From an uncultured Gammaproteobacteria bacterium (GTDB taxonomy: Bacteria; Pseudomonadota; Gammaproteobacteria; JAADHQ01): DNA of 46,220 nt. The notes beneath the pieces are model-generated. The model did no database searches, was not told the DNA's origin, and saw only the letters and a list, made by a program, of their open reading frames with translations. Below, piece after piece: positions 20,112 through 27,420 of the stretch (positions are counted from its first letter, which is position 1; each line of letters starts with the position of its first letter). The stretch is taken from the NCBI GenBank assembly GCA_947258655.1, contig CAMYJD010000016.1:1-46220 (forward strand), in the 5' to 3' direction. The position numbers were made by a program, and so were the translations under genes.

Positions 20112-20348
20112 CTACTCTGCAGCCATCCCCACTTTTGCTATATCCCTCGGCCCCTTCTGCAAGGAGATATCTAATGGCTTGACCGGCGCCTTTGCAGAAT
20201 TAACATTTCTGATCGTGGTTTTTGTATCCACTGTCGCTCCTGCATTCGGAGATGCTGTATCCTGAATAACATTTGCTGGAATTGCATAGTAAATAATTGC
20301 CGCTATAAACAAGATGGACAATATTAAAATACTTGACTGGCGTATCAT
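20112..20348 (-). CDS. Small membrane-anchored or exported protein A
   Basis: A 78-residue protein with one hydrophobic segment (residues 6-24, following MIRQS) and a short polar, presumably periplasmic tail. I recognise no named family. It is clearly paralogous to the 65-residue protein at 22649-22846: both begin MIRQS, share a Y.A.PA.VIQ segment, and end with NSA..P(V/I)K.LD(I/V)S.Q. It precedes the giant YD-repeat gene by 115 bases and probably heads the module A operon. A clear signal-peptidase site is not evident, so anchoring is as likely as export. A chaperone, pilot or assembly role for the Rhs protein is only a guess. Confidence 0.7.
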   Translation of the reverse strand: MIRQSSILILSILFIAAIIYYAIPANVIQDTASPNAGATVDTKTTIRNVNSAKAPVKPLDISLQKGPRDIAKVGMAAE

Positions 20349-20626
20349 CCCGATTCCCCGTTTTCCGCTATTGTACCTGGTCAGTTGTATTGGACTTCAA
20401 ACTACAAATCAGCCTGGTTAACTGGTAAAACTGTTTTCATTCCTAATACACTCGAATTCTCAGGATTTCATATGTGCATACAGCCGCTATCACATATCAA
20501 CTTAATTTGAGTTTTATACTGCGTTAAATAATACTTATTGTATTTTTATACTGCAATCGTACAAGCACCCGGGTTTTTACGTTGTCATAGTCTTGAAGTC
20601 GTTGCAGCTACACTAAGTGAATGATT

Positions 20627-20665
20627 TATTTAAGTGGATATTTTACATGTAGGAACTTTCCTACA
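20627..20665 (-). promoter_or_regulatory. Operator-promoter of module A (TGTAGG-N6-CCTACA)
   Basis: A perfect inverted repeat TGTAGG-AACTTT-CCTACA (20648-20665) lies 15 bases upstream of a -10-like TAAATA (20627-20632) on the minus strand. The same arrangement with identical spacing precedes module B (23132-23170). The form resembles binding sites of NarL/FixJ-type response regulators, for example the GacA box TGTAAG-N6-CTTACA. The regulator is not in the window. It would give a leader of roughly 270 bases before the small ORF. Confidence 0.6.
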
Positions 20666-20874
20666 CATAAAAAAGCAAAGGACTACATAACTGATTTGGT
20701 GTGTTGGAGAATAGATGCAATGCGCCTTATGCAATTGTCTACTAACTTTACAGTTCAGTGGTCAATTACTTTTCCAGTTTTTCTGAAATAGCGCAAGATT
20801 GATCAATATTAGCTGTGCAAGTCATGTATATGGATTGCTACTGCCTGGCTTATATGAGCACCATGTTGTTATGT

Positions 20875-20890
20875 TGGGTGTCCTATTTAT
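20875..20890 (+). repeat. Solitary TGGGTGTCCTATTTAT motif
   Basis: A 16-base exact match to the motif array beside the RAYT gene at 6993-7120, about 13.8 kb away and in the same orientation. It abuts a RAYT C-terminal relic, which supports the motif as a target or end of this transposase family. Confidence 0.8.
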
Positions 20891-20892
20891 AG

Positions 20893-21000
20893 CCTCCCGC
20901 CCACCTTAACGGATCGTGTAGAGGGTCAGGTCTTGCTGTCAAGCATATGAAGGTACACTATTCAACCGTCAATAGAGCGATTAAGAAAGCAGAAGCGTAG
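20893..21000 (+). pseudogene. Relic of a RAYT-type transposase C-terminus
   Basis: The plus frame ending at the TAG at 20998-21000 reads GLAVKHMKVHYSTVNRAIKK (from 20929), then AEA. It is a helix-turn-helix of the kind found at the C-terminus of many RAYT/IS200-like transposases (hYSTVxRxxK). The frame is open only back to a stop at 20890-20892, so about 35 codons remain and no HUH domain is present. The intact transposase at 5801-6796 lacks this tail, so this derives from another, longer family member. Confidence 0.6.
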
Positions 21001-21044
21001 ATGCATGATTGCAAGACCCCATTCTTTCTTCAATTTATCTGTAT

Positions 21045-21401
21045 TTACACACCCAGCAATGACTCATCATACCAAACATCTTCATATTCTCCATCGATTA
21101 GGAAACGCCAACCTGGGGGTAGGCCTAGATATTTCTGGATTTCAGGGCACCATTCTGAAAGATGTTCGACATGTAAAGGCTGAAAGAAATCAGGATCATC
21201 CGAGAGTTCTTCTCCCGCCCAGATATACCACCCCGTGGTGTCTCCTTCAGCAGGGTGACGAAGGCCATTAATTGGCCGATGTCCCTCTTTGACATTCAAT
21301 GCGATACCAACTTTCAAGTGATTTGGAGATGGACAATAGTCAGCCATGTGCTTTAAGCACATGGCCTTTTGTTGGCCTACTAACCCTCTATTCAAGGCCA
21401 T
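21045..21401 (-). CDS. Imm33-like (DUF2185-like) immunity protein
   Basis: A 118-residue cytoplasmic protein without signal peptide. The central segment [19 protein letters not shown] and the following [20 protein letters not shown] and PPGWRFLID resemble immunity proteins of the Imm33/DUF2185 group, which occur behind Rhs and WapA-type nuclease tips. The ATG at 21401 overlaps the end of the Rhs-core/HNH gene by 14 bases, so translation is coupled. It probably protects against that tip. Start choice could be later (Met14 or Met19), because the first 20 residues look less conserved. Family assignment is by memory of the motif and needs a profile search. Confidence 0.7.
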   Translation of the reverse strand: MALNRGLVGQQKAMCLKHMADYCPSPNHLKVGIALNVKEGHRPINGLRHPAEGDTTGWYIWAGEELSDDPDFFQPLHVEHLSEWCPEIQKYLGLPPGWRFLIDGEYEDVWYDESLLGV

Positions 21402-22233
21402 TCTGCTTTTTCATTTGCCGGGAAAACCTGCTCATTTCGGCGCCTTGCCGTGCTGAACAAGTTGGACATTGAGGCTGAACAGAACCGACATCTCGCATAC
21501 GTGTCTTATCAATAGCTCCAGTTTGGTAATACTCTTTGACAAGTGGGTTTTTATGGTCAGCGACTTGCCTTGGGGTAGTTCTTCCACAATCTACGCAAGG
21601 CTTACCTTGCACTGATTCACGCTGGGCCTTGGTCGTAGCGCCTGAAGGACGTTTATAGACTTTTGTTATCTCAGGAGCACCCTTTGTAACATCTCTAGAC
21701 TTAGTTATTAATCTTCCCGCAATCTCCTTACCACCCTTAGTCAACGCACGTCTGGTACTAAACCATTCAATCCCAGTAATCTCAGCAATCGCTTCACCAG
21801 CTACTTCTTTGAGAATAAATGGAACTATGATAGGGAGCTTCCCATCCGGATCAATGTATTTATAAGGATTATTATTCGCATAAGCAAACCGATTAAAGCT
21901 ATGCACATTGTCTTCCATGATCCCAACCGGATCGATCCCCATAAACCTTCCAATTGTAGGATCATACCAACGCGCCCCAAAATACGTCAGGCCGTTGTCC
22001 GCATCCTCCTGCTTGCCGGTATACCACTGGCTGTTACTGCCGCCGTCCTCCTTACGAAGTCTTTCCCCATACGGCTTATAGGCCTCCTTCCACGCCAAGT
22101 TGCCGTTTTCATCGGTCGCGGCTATCGGGGAACCCAGTGCATCCAGATGATAATAGGTCACCTTCTCGGCGGCATGGACCTGGCCGAAGATCAGGCATAA
22201 TACGCCTAAAAATATCCATATTTTATTGGTCAT
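21388..22233 (-). CDS. Secreted Rhs-core protein B with HNH-nuclease-like toxin tip
   Basis: A 281-residue stand-alone Rhs core plus tip. Residues 1-21 are a signal peptide ([21 protein letters not shown]); ATG 22233 is chosen because it aligns with paralogue A, while GTG at 22245 would add MKKL. The core (22-131) is nearly identical to paralogue A. The tip (about 175-281) carries CVDCG (Cys213, Cys216), ADHKNPLV (Asp226, His227) and CPTCS (Cys256, Cys259). This is a zinc-ribbon-supported HNH/endonuclease VII-like pattern that predicts DNase activity. It is followed by an overlapping immunity gene. Unlike module A, no giant gene lies upstream, only a remnant. Confidence 0.88.
   Translation of the reverse strand: MTNKIWIFLGVLCLIFGQVHAAEKVTYYHLDALGSPIAATDENGNLAWKEAYKPYGERLRKEDGGSNSQWYTGKQEDADNGLTYFGARWYDPTIGRFMGIDPVGIMEDNVHSFNRFAYANNNPYKYIDPDGKLPIIVPFILKEVAGEAIAEITGIEWFSTRRALTKGGKEIAGRLITKSRDVTKGAPEITKVYKRPSGATTKAQRESVQGKPCVDCGRTTPRQVADHKNPLVKEYYQTGAIDKTRMRDVGSVQPQCPTCSARQGAEMSRFSRQMKKQNGLE
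21836..22190 (-). repeat. Rhs-core direct repeat, copy B
   Basis: Counterpart of 8547-8935, same orientation, with the identical 57- and 59-base blocks given there. Divergence starts sharply after the codons for NPYKY(V/I)DPDG, which is the usual boundary between Rhs core and variable tip. Confidence 0.9.
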
Positions 22234-22301
22234 TAGTTTTTTCACACTTCATCTGATTTATTATGTACATTACATCACGTTTTTATCCGATCGGGATAGT
22301 A

Positions 22302-22337
22302 CAACTTAGGTCAGAGATACCAGCATCATCAATAACC
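22302..22337 (-). pseudogene. Remnant of a giant-gene 3' end upstream of Rhs-core B
   Basis: These 36 bases align with 9012-9048, the last codons of the giant gene. On the minus strand GATGATGCTGGTATCTCTGA corresponds to GATGATGTTAGTATCACTGA, encoding DD.(S/G)IxD. The remnant is at about the same distance from Rhs-core B (about 70 bases) as the giant gene end is from Rhs-core A. The rest of the 22234-22648 gap shows no gene I can support. Confidence 0.6.
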
Positions 22338-22648
22338 TCGTCTAACTGTACTATTGGCACAAAATATGAATTTTATAATCGCCACATCGGTTTATGCAAC
22401 TTACACACTTTTTCAGCACGTAAGCAGAATTGTTGATGTTGATACCGAAACGATATCATGCAGCCATTATCTCGATACACTAGTTTTATGTCAGCGTATC
22501 TGTAAGCTCTAGTTTCACGTTGTAAGATTGACGATCTTCGGTGAGGATTCAAAGTGGTAGCAATTTCCACGTAGATTAGTCATCGTGGTTGCGTTTAACA
22601 TCCAAATTCAATATCAATATTAGACGCTGGTATTCCTGTCACTCCTGA

Positions 22649-22846
22649 TCAGTTTTGCATAGAGACATCCAACGCCTTGATAGGTGTCATCGCGGAATTG
22701 ATGTTATTGAGACTAGCGTTTGTTTGCGCAGATGCATCCTCGTTCTGGGACGCTGGCTCCTGAATGACTGTCGCTGGAAAAGCAAAGTACAGTATTGCCA
22801 CTATAAGCAATACAGGCAGTAATAACATACCGGATTGACGTATCAT
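22649..22846 (-). CDS. Small membrane-anchored or exported protein B
   Basis: A 65-residue paralogue of the protein at 20112-20348, with the start placed at ATG 22846 (MIRQSGMLLLPVLLIVAILY) to match it. An in-frame ATG at 22867 would add seven unshared residues. It has one hydrophobic segment (residues 7-23), then PATVIQ and a polar tail ending MTPIKALDVSMQN. It is shorter at the C-terminus than A (no KGPRD tail). It heads module B, with the operator about 306 bases upstream. Function unknown; conservation of both ends in two diverged modules suggests it is functional rather than chance ORF. Confidence 0.65.
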   Translation of the reverse strand: MIRQSGMLLLPVLLIVAILYFAFPATVIQEPASQNEDASAQTNASLNNINSAMTPIKALDVSMQN

Positions 22847-23131
22847 TCCAAATCCCCCCCATTGCACCTTGTCAGTTGTTCAGGCAATCGCACTACATAT
22901 ATTCAGTCAAGATACCTGATAAAAACTGCTTACTTTCTTCCCTACAGTTAAGCTCGAATTATTTGATTAATTACTTGTAAGTATCTGACTAAATGTATAT
23001 TAATCTTATTTCGTAATTAACCATTCTTGTTAAATGCTACTAATTATACACCCAAATTACAAACGTATTAATGACTTGTATGAAAGAATAGAAGGCACGA
23101 ACAACTGATCGTTACGCTAAGCTAATGATTT

Positions 23132-23170
23132 TTATAAAGAGTTTTTTGAATTGTAGGTTTATTCCTACAA
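23132..23170 (-). promoter_or_regulatory. Operator-promoter of module B (TGTAGG-N6-CCTACA)
   Basis: TGTAGG-TTTATT-CCTACA (23153-23170, extendable to ATTGTAGG/CCTACAAT) lies 15 bases upstream of TATAAA (23132-23137) on the minus strand. Downstream, AATCATT..CTTAG.GTA is shared with module A at the same 21-base distance from the repeat. The six-base spacers differ while the arms are identical, which indicates a protein-binding site kept by selection. The repeat centre falls near the expected -35. Confidence 0.6.
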
Positions 23171-23290
23171 TCAAATAAGTATAGGATGACAAACTCCGTA
23201 AAATAGCGCAGCGTAGCTGGATTGTTGCTTGAGATGATGTTTGGGATGGATATCCAGGATAAAATATTTACTACTTCGTTTTTGAGATAG

Positions 23291-23311
23291 CTTCGCTGCG
23301 CTCGCAATGAC
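23291..23311 (-). repeat. Dispersed GTCATTGCGAG-type repeat
   Basis: On the minus strand GTCATTGCGAGCGCAGCGAA is the head of a repeat seen also at 37515-37645, 45741-45772 and 45966-46001. All copies are intergenic. Confidence 0.7.
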
Positions 23312-23362
23312 TCGAAAACATACGTATTAAAGGCATATCATGCAGCGACAGAATTTTTTAAC

Positions 23363-23392
23363 AAAAAAAGGGCTGCAAACCTGCAGCCCTTT
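23363..23392 (-). terminator. Rho-independent terminator after tRNA-Leu
   Basis: On the minus strand AAAGGGCTGCA and TGCAGCCCTTT form a perfect 11-bp stem (23367-23377 with 23382-23392) with a four-base loop, followed by a run of T. It lies 10 bases after the tRNA 3' end and closes the secG-tRNA transcript. Confidence 0.9.
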
Positions 23393-23401
23393 AATTTGAT
23401 T

Positions 23402-23486
23402 TGGTGCCGATGGCCGGAGTCGAACCGGCACAGCTTGCGCTACCACCCCCTCAAGATGGCGTGTCTACCAATTCCACCACATCGGC
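23402..23486 (-). tRNA. tRNA-Leu (anticodon GAG), CCA encoded
   Basis: The minus strand from 23486 gives an 85-base class II tRNA. It has acceptor GCCGATG paired with CATCGGC, D-loop GGAATTGGTAGACAC, anticodon loop CTTGAGG (GAG), a long variable arm (GGTAGCGCAAGCTGT), T-arm CCGGTTCGACTCCGG, discriminator A and encoded CCA. It sits directly behind secG, as in many gammaproteobacteria. The accessory island begins just beyond its 3' end. Confidence 0.97.
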
Positions 23487-23494
23487 TAATAGGC

Positions 23495-23944
23495 TTACTG
23501 TTCCTTTTTAGTTTCAGGCGCCGGTGTACTTTCCGGCACAGAAACGCTCGACTGTGACTCGGCAGTCGGTGCCGCAGGCACATCACTTGCCGGTGCCGCC
23601 GGGACGTCACTGGCAGGGGTTGCTGCCTTGACGGCTTCTTCCACCTTGGTTGCGGTTTCCTCGGCCTGCTCGGTCGCTGTTGTGTATTTCTCGATCAGGC
23701 CCGCTTCTTCGGTCTGGCGATGGGCCATGACACTCAGTGACAGGCTGACAGCAAAGAACAACGTGGCCAGGATACCCGTGGTCCGACTCAGAAAGGATGC
23801 CGATCCACTGGCGCCAAACACCGTCGCTGACGCGCCACTACCAAATGCAGCGCCGGCATCGGCGCCCTTACCGTGCTGTAACAGGATCAATGCGATCAGT
23901 GATATAGAAATCAGGACCTGCGCGACCAGTAAAAAAGTTTGCAT
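23495..23944 (-). CDS. secG: Protein translocase subunit SecG
   Basis: SecG is the small auxiliary membrane subunit of the SecYEG translocon. The N-terminal 80 residues fit the family: a first helix (MQTFLLVAQVLISISLIALI), LLQHGKGADAGAAFGSGAS, then FLSRTTGILATLFFAVSLSL as the second helix. The total of 149 aa is longer than E. coli SecG (110). The excess is an Ala/Pro/Glu-rich tail with a short internal duplication (two or three ASDVPAAP units). GAGGAAACATCC precedes ATG 23944. It is 15 bases after tpiA and 8 before the tRNA. Confidence 0.95.
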   Translation of the reverse strand: MQTFLLVAQVLISISLIALILLQHGKGADAGAAFGSGASATVFGASGSASFLSRTTGILATLFFAVSLSLSVMAHRQTEEAGLIEKYTTATEQAEETATKVEEAVKAATPASDVPAAPASDVPAAPTAESQSSVSVPESTPAPETKKEQ

Positions 23945-23959
23945 GGATGTTTCCTCGTT

Positions 23960-24712
23960 TTATCCGGCAGCCTGGCAAATAGCCAGGAAGTCTGCTGGCT
24001 TTAATGATGCGCCACCAATCAGGCCACCATCGATATCCGGCATACCCAGCAGTTCAGCGGCATTACCTGCGTTCATACTGCCACCATACTGGATGATAAT
24101 ATTTTCGGCTATTGTAGCATCCAGCCCGGCCAGCTTGCCACGGATGAACTGGTGCACATCCTGCGCCTGTTGTGGTGATGCTGTCTTGCCGGTACCGATG
24201 GCCCAGACCGGCTCATAAGCGATCACGGCATCGGCAAATGCCCCGATACCCTCAAGGTTTATGACCGCATCGAGTTGGCGGCTGACGACATCCTCGGTCA
24301 CACCCTGCTCGCGTTCTTCCAGCGTTTCACCAATACACAGGATCGGCTTCAGACCGTTACGGCGAGCGGCGGCGAAACGCGCGGCAACCATATCATCGCT
24401 CTCACCATACAGGCTTCGGCGTTCGGAGTGGCCGACAATCGCATATTCACAACCGAAATCTTTTAACATCGCACCGGCGATCTCACCGGTATAGGCACCG
24501 GAATCCTGGTCGCAGACGTTCTGTGAGCCAACCGCGATTTTTGATCCTTCAACCAGTGATGTCACTTCTGGAATGTAGATGGCCGGCGGGCAGACGGCGA
24601 CCCCGGCTGTGTTGACAGTGTCTATTCCCGACAGAATACCATTGATCAGTTCACGGATACTGTCCAGAGAACCATTCAGTTTCCAGTTACCGGCTACCAG
24701 CTTAGTGCGCAT
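23960..24712 (-). CDS. tpiA: Triosephosphate isomerase
   Basis: TpiA interconverts dihydroxyacetone phosphate and glyceraldehyde 3-phosphate in glycolysis and gluconeogenesis. The 250-residue protein has all landmarks: N-terminal VAGNWKLNGS with the active-site Asn and Lys, VGHSERR with the catalytic His, the AYEPVWAIGTGKTA segment with the catalytic Glu and flexible loop, and the phosphate-binding YGGSMN and IDGGLIGGASL near the end. GGAGAAA lies before ATG 24712. Placement between glmM and secG matches Pseudomonas-like order. Confidence 0.97.
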   Translation of the reverse strand: MRTKLVAGNWKLNGSLDSIRELINGILSGIDTVNTAGVAVCPPAIYIPEVTSLVEGSKIAVGSQNVCDQDSGAYTGEIAGAMLKDFGCEYAIVGHSERRSLYGESDDMVAARFAAARRNGLKPILCIGETLEEREQGVTEDVVSRQLDAVINLEGIGAFADAVIAYEPVWAIGTGKTASPQQAQDVHQFIRGKLAGLDATIAENIIIQYGGSMNAGNAAELLGMPDIDGGLIGGASLKPADFLAICQAAG

Positions 24713-24942
24713 ATATGTTTCTCCAAATCACTCTTCATGTGCCAAGGAACACCCGATAAACCCGTTATTGCGCAGGCATGGCAATGTTGCAACGCGGCAA
24801 TCGACGGGCCATTCTATAAGGTATGTAAACGGCCTAATGACCAAACATTTTGAGGTTAATCAGGGTTCCCAAAAATGACGGCAAGCTTACCGGTAATTAC
24901 CAGATAAATCAATTATTTGATCAGCAAAAATATAAAAAATAA

Positions 24943-26286
24943 TTATTCACCCGAGGCCACTTCCTCAACTACCTGGGCCAATTGTCGCGCCAGCACACTG
25001 ACCTGGTCCTCGTCACGACCCTCGACCATGACCCGCACCAACGGTTCGGTCCCGGAAAGACGCAGCAATACCCTCCCGGCATCGCCCAGTTCCTCTTCTA
25101 CCTGCTTGATTGCATTATTGATTTTATCATCACTGTCCGGATCGATGCGGCGTGACATGGTCACGTTGACCAGACTTTGCGGGAATTTACTCATGCCGGA
25201 TTTCAGCTCATGTAGGCTCTTGCCATTCTGCTGCATGGCCGCGAGCACCTGTAAGGCGGCGACGATGCCGTCACCGGTGGTCAGGCAATCGAGGCAAATA
25301 ATATGTCCGGAGCCTTCGCCACCGATCAGCGAATCGGTATTCTGCAACAATTCCATGACATAGCGGTCGCCGACCTTGCTACGATGAAAATCGATGCCTT
25401 CATCGCGTAGAGCGATCTCCATGCCCAGGTTGCTCATCTGCGTCCCGACTACGCCTCCTTTGTAGGATTTTCTGCGATAGCGATCCATCGCGATAATGAA
25501 CAGAATCTCGTCGCCATCGACGATCTCGCCTTTTTCATCGACCATGATCAGGCGGTCACCATCGCCGTCGAGACCAATACCGACATGTGCGCCTTCACGC
25601 AACACAGTCTCACGCATGGCCTCCGGTTTTGTCGAGCCGACGTCCTGATTGATATTGAGGCCATCGGGCTGATCACCGAGCGTAATTACTTCTGCACCAA
25701 TTTCTTCAAAGACACTCGGCGCCACCTGGTAGGTTGCACCATTGGCACAATCCACGATCAGTTTCATGCCCTTAAGAGTGACCTTGGAAGAAATGGTACT
25801 CTTGCAGAATTCGATATAGCGGCCACGCGCATCCTCCATGCGCTCTGCCTTGCCCAACTTGTCGGATGACACCGTGGTCATCGGCTCGTCCAGCATCGCT
25901 TCTATTTTCAGCTCAACCTCGTCCGGCAGTTTGGTCCCGTCTGCGGAAAAGAATTTGATGCCGTTGTCAAAATAGGGATTATGGGATGCACTGATGACGA
26001 TACCGGCATCGGCATGCAAGGTTCGCGTCAGATAGGCAATCGCCGGGGTCGGTATCGGCCCCAGTAACAGGATATCGACGCCGGCGGCCGACAGCCCGGC
26101 CTCCAGCGCCGACTCGAACATATAGCCGGAGATGCGCGTGTCCTTGCCGATGATGACCTTGCCCTGACCTTCATTGGACAGTACCTTGCCGACAGCCCAG
26201 CCGAGCTTCATGATGAATTCCGGCGTTACCGGATGCTCGCCGACCTTGCCACGTATACCATCGGTACCAAAATACTTTCTTTTCAT
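24943..26286 (-). CDS. glmM: Phosphoglucosamine mutase
   Basis: GlmM converts glucosamine 6-phosphate to glucosamine 1-phosphate for UDP-GlcNAc synthesis. I chose ATG 26286 ([20 protein letters not shown]), the family N-terminus, with GGAGAG 10 bases upstream. A longer frame to 26340 adds 18 unconserved residues. The product is 447 aa. Visible are the phosphoserine loop [16 protein letters not shown], the metal-binding [14 protein letters not shown], the sugar-binding GGEGSGH and the C-terminal phosphate site [15 protein letters not shown]. The 230-base gap to tpiA and 263-base gap to folP suggest some independent transcription. Confidence 0.96.
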   Translation of the reverse strand: MKRKYFGTDGIRGKVGEHPVTPEFIMKLGWAVGKVLSNEGQGKVIIGKDTRISGYMFESALEAGLSAAGVDILLLGPIPTPAIAYLTRTLHADAGIVISASHNPYFDNGIKFFSADGTKLPDEVELKIEAMLDEPMTTVSSDKLGKAERMEDARGRYIEFCKSTISSKVTLKGMKLIVDCANGATYQVAPSVFEEIGAEVITLGDQPDGLNINQDVGSTKPEAMRETVLREGAHVGIGLDGDGDRLIMVDEKGEIVDGDEILFIIAMDRYRRKSYKGGVVGTQMSNLGMEIALRDEGIDFHRSKVGDRYVMELLQNTDSLIGGEGSGHIICLDCLTTGDGIVAALQVLAAMQQNGKSLHELKSGMSKFPQSLVNVTMSRRIDPDSDDKINNAIKQVEEELGDAGRVLLRLSGTEPLVRVMVEGRDEDQVSVLARQLAQVVEEVASGE

Positions 26287-26549
26287 ATCAACTACACTCT
26301 CCATCTTGGATGGATGGAAATAATCTTTCAAATTTTCCATTATACATGAATATCGATCAAGGAAACCTGGATTAAATTCTCATTGTAACGTGCCTGCACC
26401 GAAGTTGACGTTAATACAGGGTCAACATCAAGAGCATTTTACAGCAATATTGATCTGTAACATGCCTGGCCTATTTTAACAGATTGCCGCGCTGCGACCA
26501 TCATCAAAAACTTAAATGCATGGCCTATTAGCTGGCAATGACACAGCGA

Positions 26550-27386
26550 TCAATCGGCATTTGTCATGGCCGTATACATCTTGATTGCATCCATCGTTTC
26601 ATCCACATCATGCGCCCTGATGATGGCCGCACCGTTCATCAGAGCGAAACAGGCTGCGGCAATACTGCCGGCCAGTCTGTTGTCGACAGTCTTGTCGAGT
26701 ATCGTCGCCATCATGCTCTTGCGTGACAAACCTACCAGCAGTGGCAAGCCCATGTGGTTAAAGTCTGACAGGTGTTTCAGCAGGCTCAGATTATGTTCGA
26801 CAGTTTTACCAAAACCAAAACCCGGATCGATCAGTAACCGTTCTTTGGCGATACCCGCCTGCACACAGCTATCGACTCGCGCCGCCAGAAACTGATACAC
26901 ATCGCTGACTACATTATTATAGTACGGTTCCTGCTGCATCGTACGCGGCTGTCCCTGCATATGCATCAGACATACCGGCACCTGCAGTTGTGAGACAAGT
27001 TCGACAGCGCCCGCTTCAGTCAGTGCACAGACATCATTGATCAGCCCCGCGCCTGCCTCGACGGCGCGTTGCATCAGTCCGGGTTTGCTGGTATCGATCG
27101 AGATCACGGCGGGGATATCGCGTTTACGCAATGCCTCGATCACCGGGATGACACGACGGGTTTCCTCATCGAGACTGACCGCAGCGGCACCCGGGCGGGT
27201 GGATTCGCCACCAATATCAATAAAACTGGCTCCCTGCCTGATCATGTTCTCGGCATGCGCAAGCGCAGCATCGAGGCTGCCATATTGACCGCCATCGGAA
27301 AAGGAATCAGGTGTGACATTGAGGATACCCATGACCCTGGGTGTACTCAGGTCGACGATCGTTCCGGCGCAATTGAGATTCTTCAT
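26550..27386 (-). CDS. folP: Dihydropteroate synthase
   Basis: FolP condenses p-aminobenzoate with dihydropterin pyrophosphate in folate synthesis and is the sulfonamide target. The 278-residue TIM-barrel protein shows GILNVTPDSFSDGGQY (residues 20-35), FIDIGGESTRPGA, ISIDTSKP, LINDVCAL, MHMQGQPRTMQ, LLIDPGFGFGKTVEHN, and the C-terminal AHDVDETMDAI. It lies between ftsH and glmM as in E. coli. It is separated from ftsH by a terminator and a tandem-repeat block, so it is probably transcribed separately from ftsH. Confidence 0.97.
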   Translation of the reverse strand: MKNLNCAGTIVDLSTPRVMGILNVTPDSFSDGGQYGSLDAALAHAENMIRQGASFIDIGGESTRPGAAAVSLDEETRRVIPVIEALRKRDIPAVISIDTSKPGLMQRAVEAGAGLINDVCALTEAGAVELVSQLQVPVCLMHMQGQPRTMQQEPYYNNVVSDVYQFLAARVDSCVQAGIAKERLLIDPGFGFGKTVEHNLSLLKHLSDFNHMGLPLLVGLSRKSMMATILDKTVDNRLAGSIAAACFALMNGAAIIRAHDVDETMDAIKMYTAMTNAD

Positions 27387-27420
27387 ACTAAATTATAAAT
27401 GAAACATGGATAAGTTCTGC

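Larger units (their letters stand above)
20349..21044. other. Intergenic region between module B and module A
   Basis: Holds the module A leader (20349-20626), whose ORF-proximal part (AACTGACCAGGT...GATGATACGCCAGTC) resembles the module B leader, and the module A operator. Beyond that lie a solitary TGGGTGTCC motif (20875-20890) and a RAYT C-terminal relic (20893-21000). GGTCTTGC (20929-20936) and GCAAGACC (21011-21018) form an inverted pair around the relic. I see no intact gene. Confidence 0.6.
22847..23362. other. Leader of module B and island edge
   Basis: Contains the approximately 300-base leader of module B, its operator, and toward the tRNA a dispersed-repeat copy (23291-23311). The stretch is AT-rich. 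No coding region is supported; the frame at 23122-23307 has no family features. Confidence 0.55.

Noticed and set aside
22373-22570. 65-codon minus frame upstream of Rhs-core B
   Set aside because: No similarity I can see to the giant gene or a known family, no ribosome-binding site; probably decayed DNA next to the giant remnant.
7147-23400. Type VI secretion delivery of the Rhs tips
   Set aside because: No PAAR, VgrG, Eag chaperone or T6SS genes are visible, and the Rhs parts have Sec-type signal peptides, so export by Sec is more likely.
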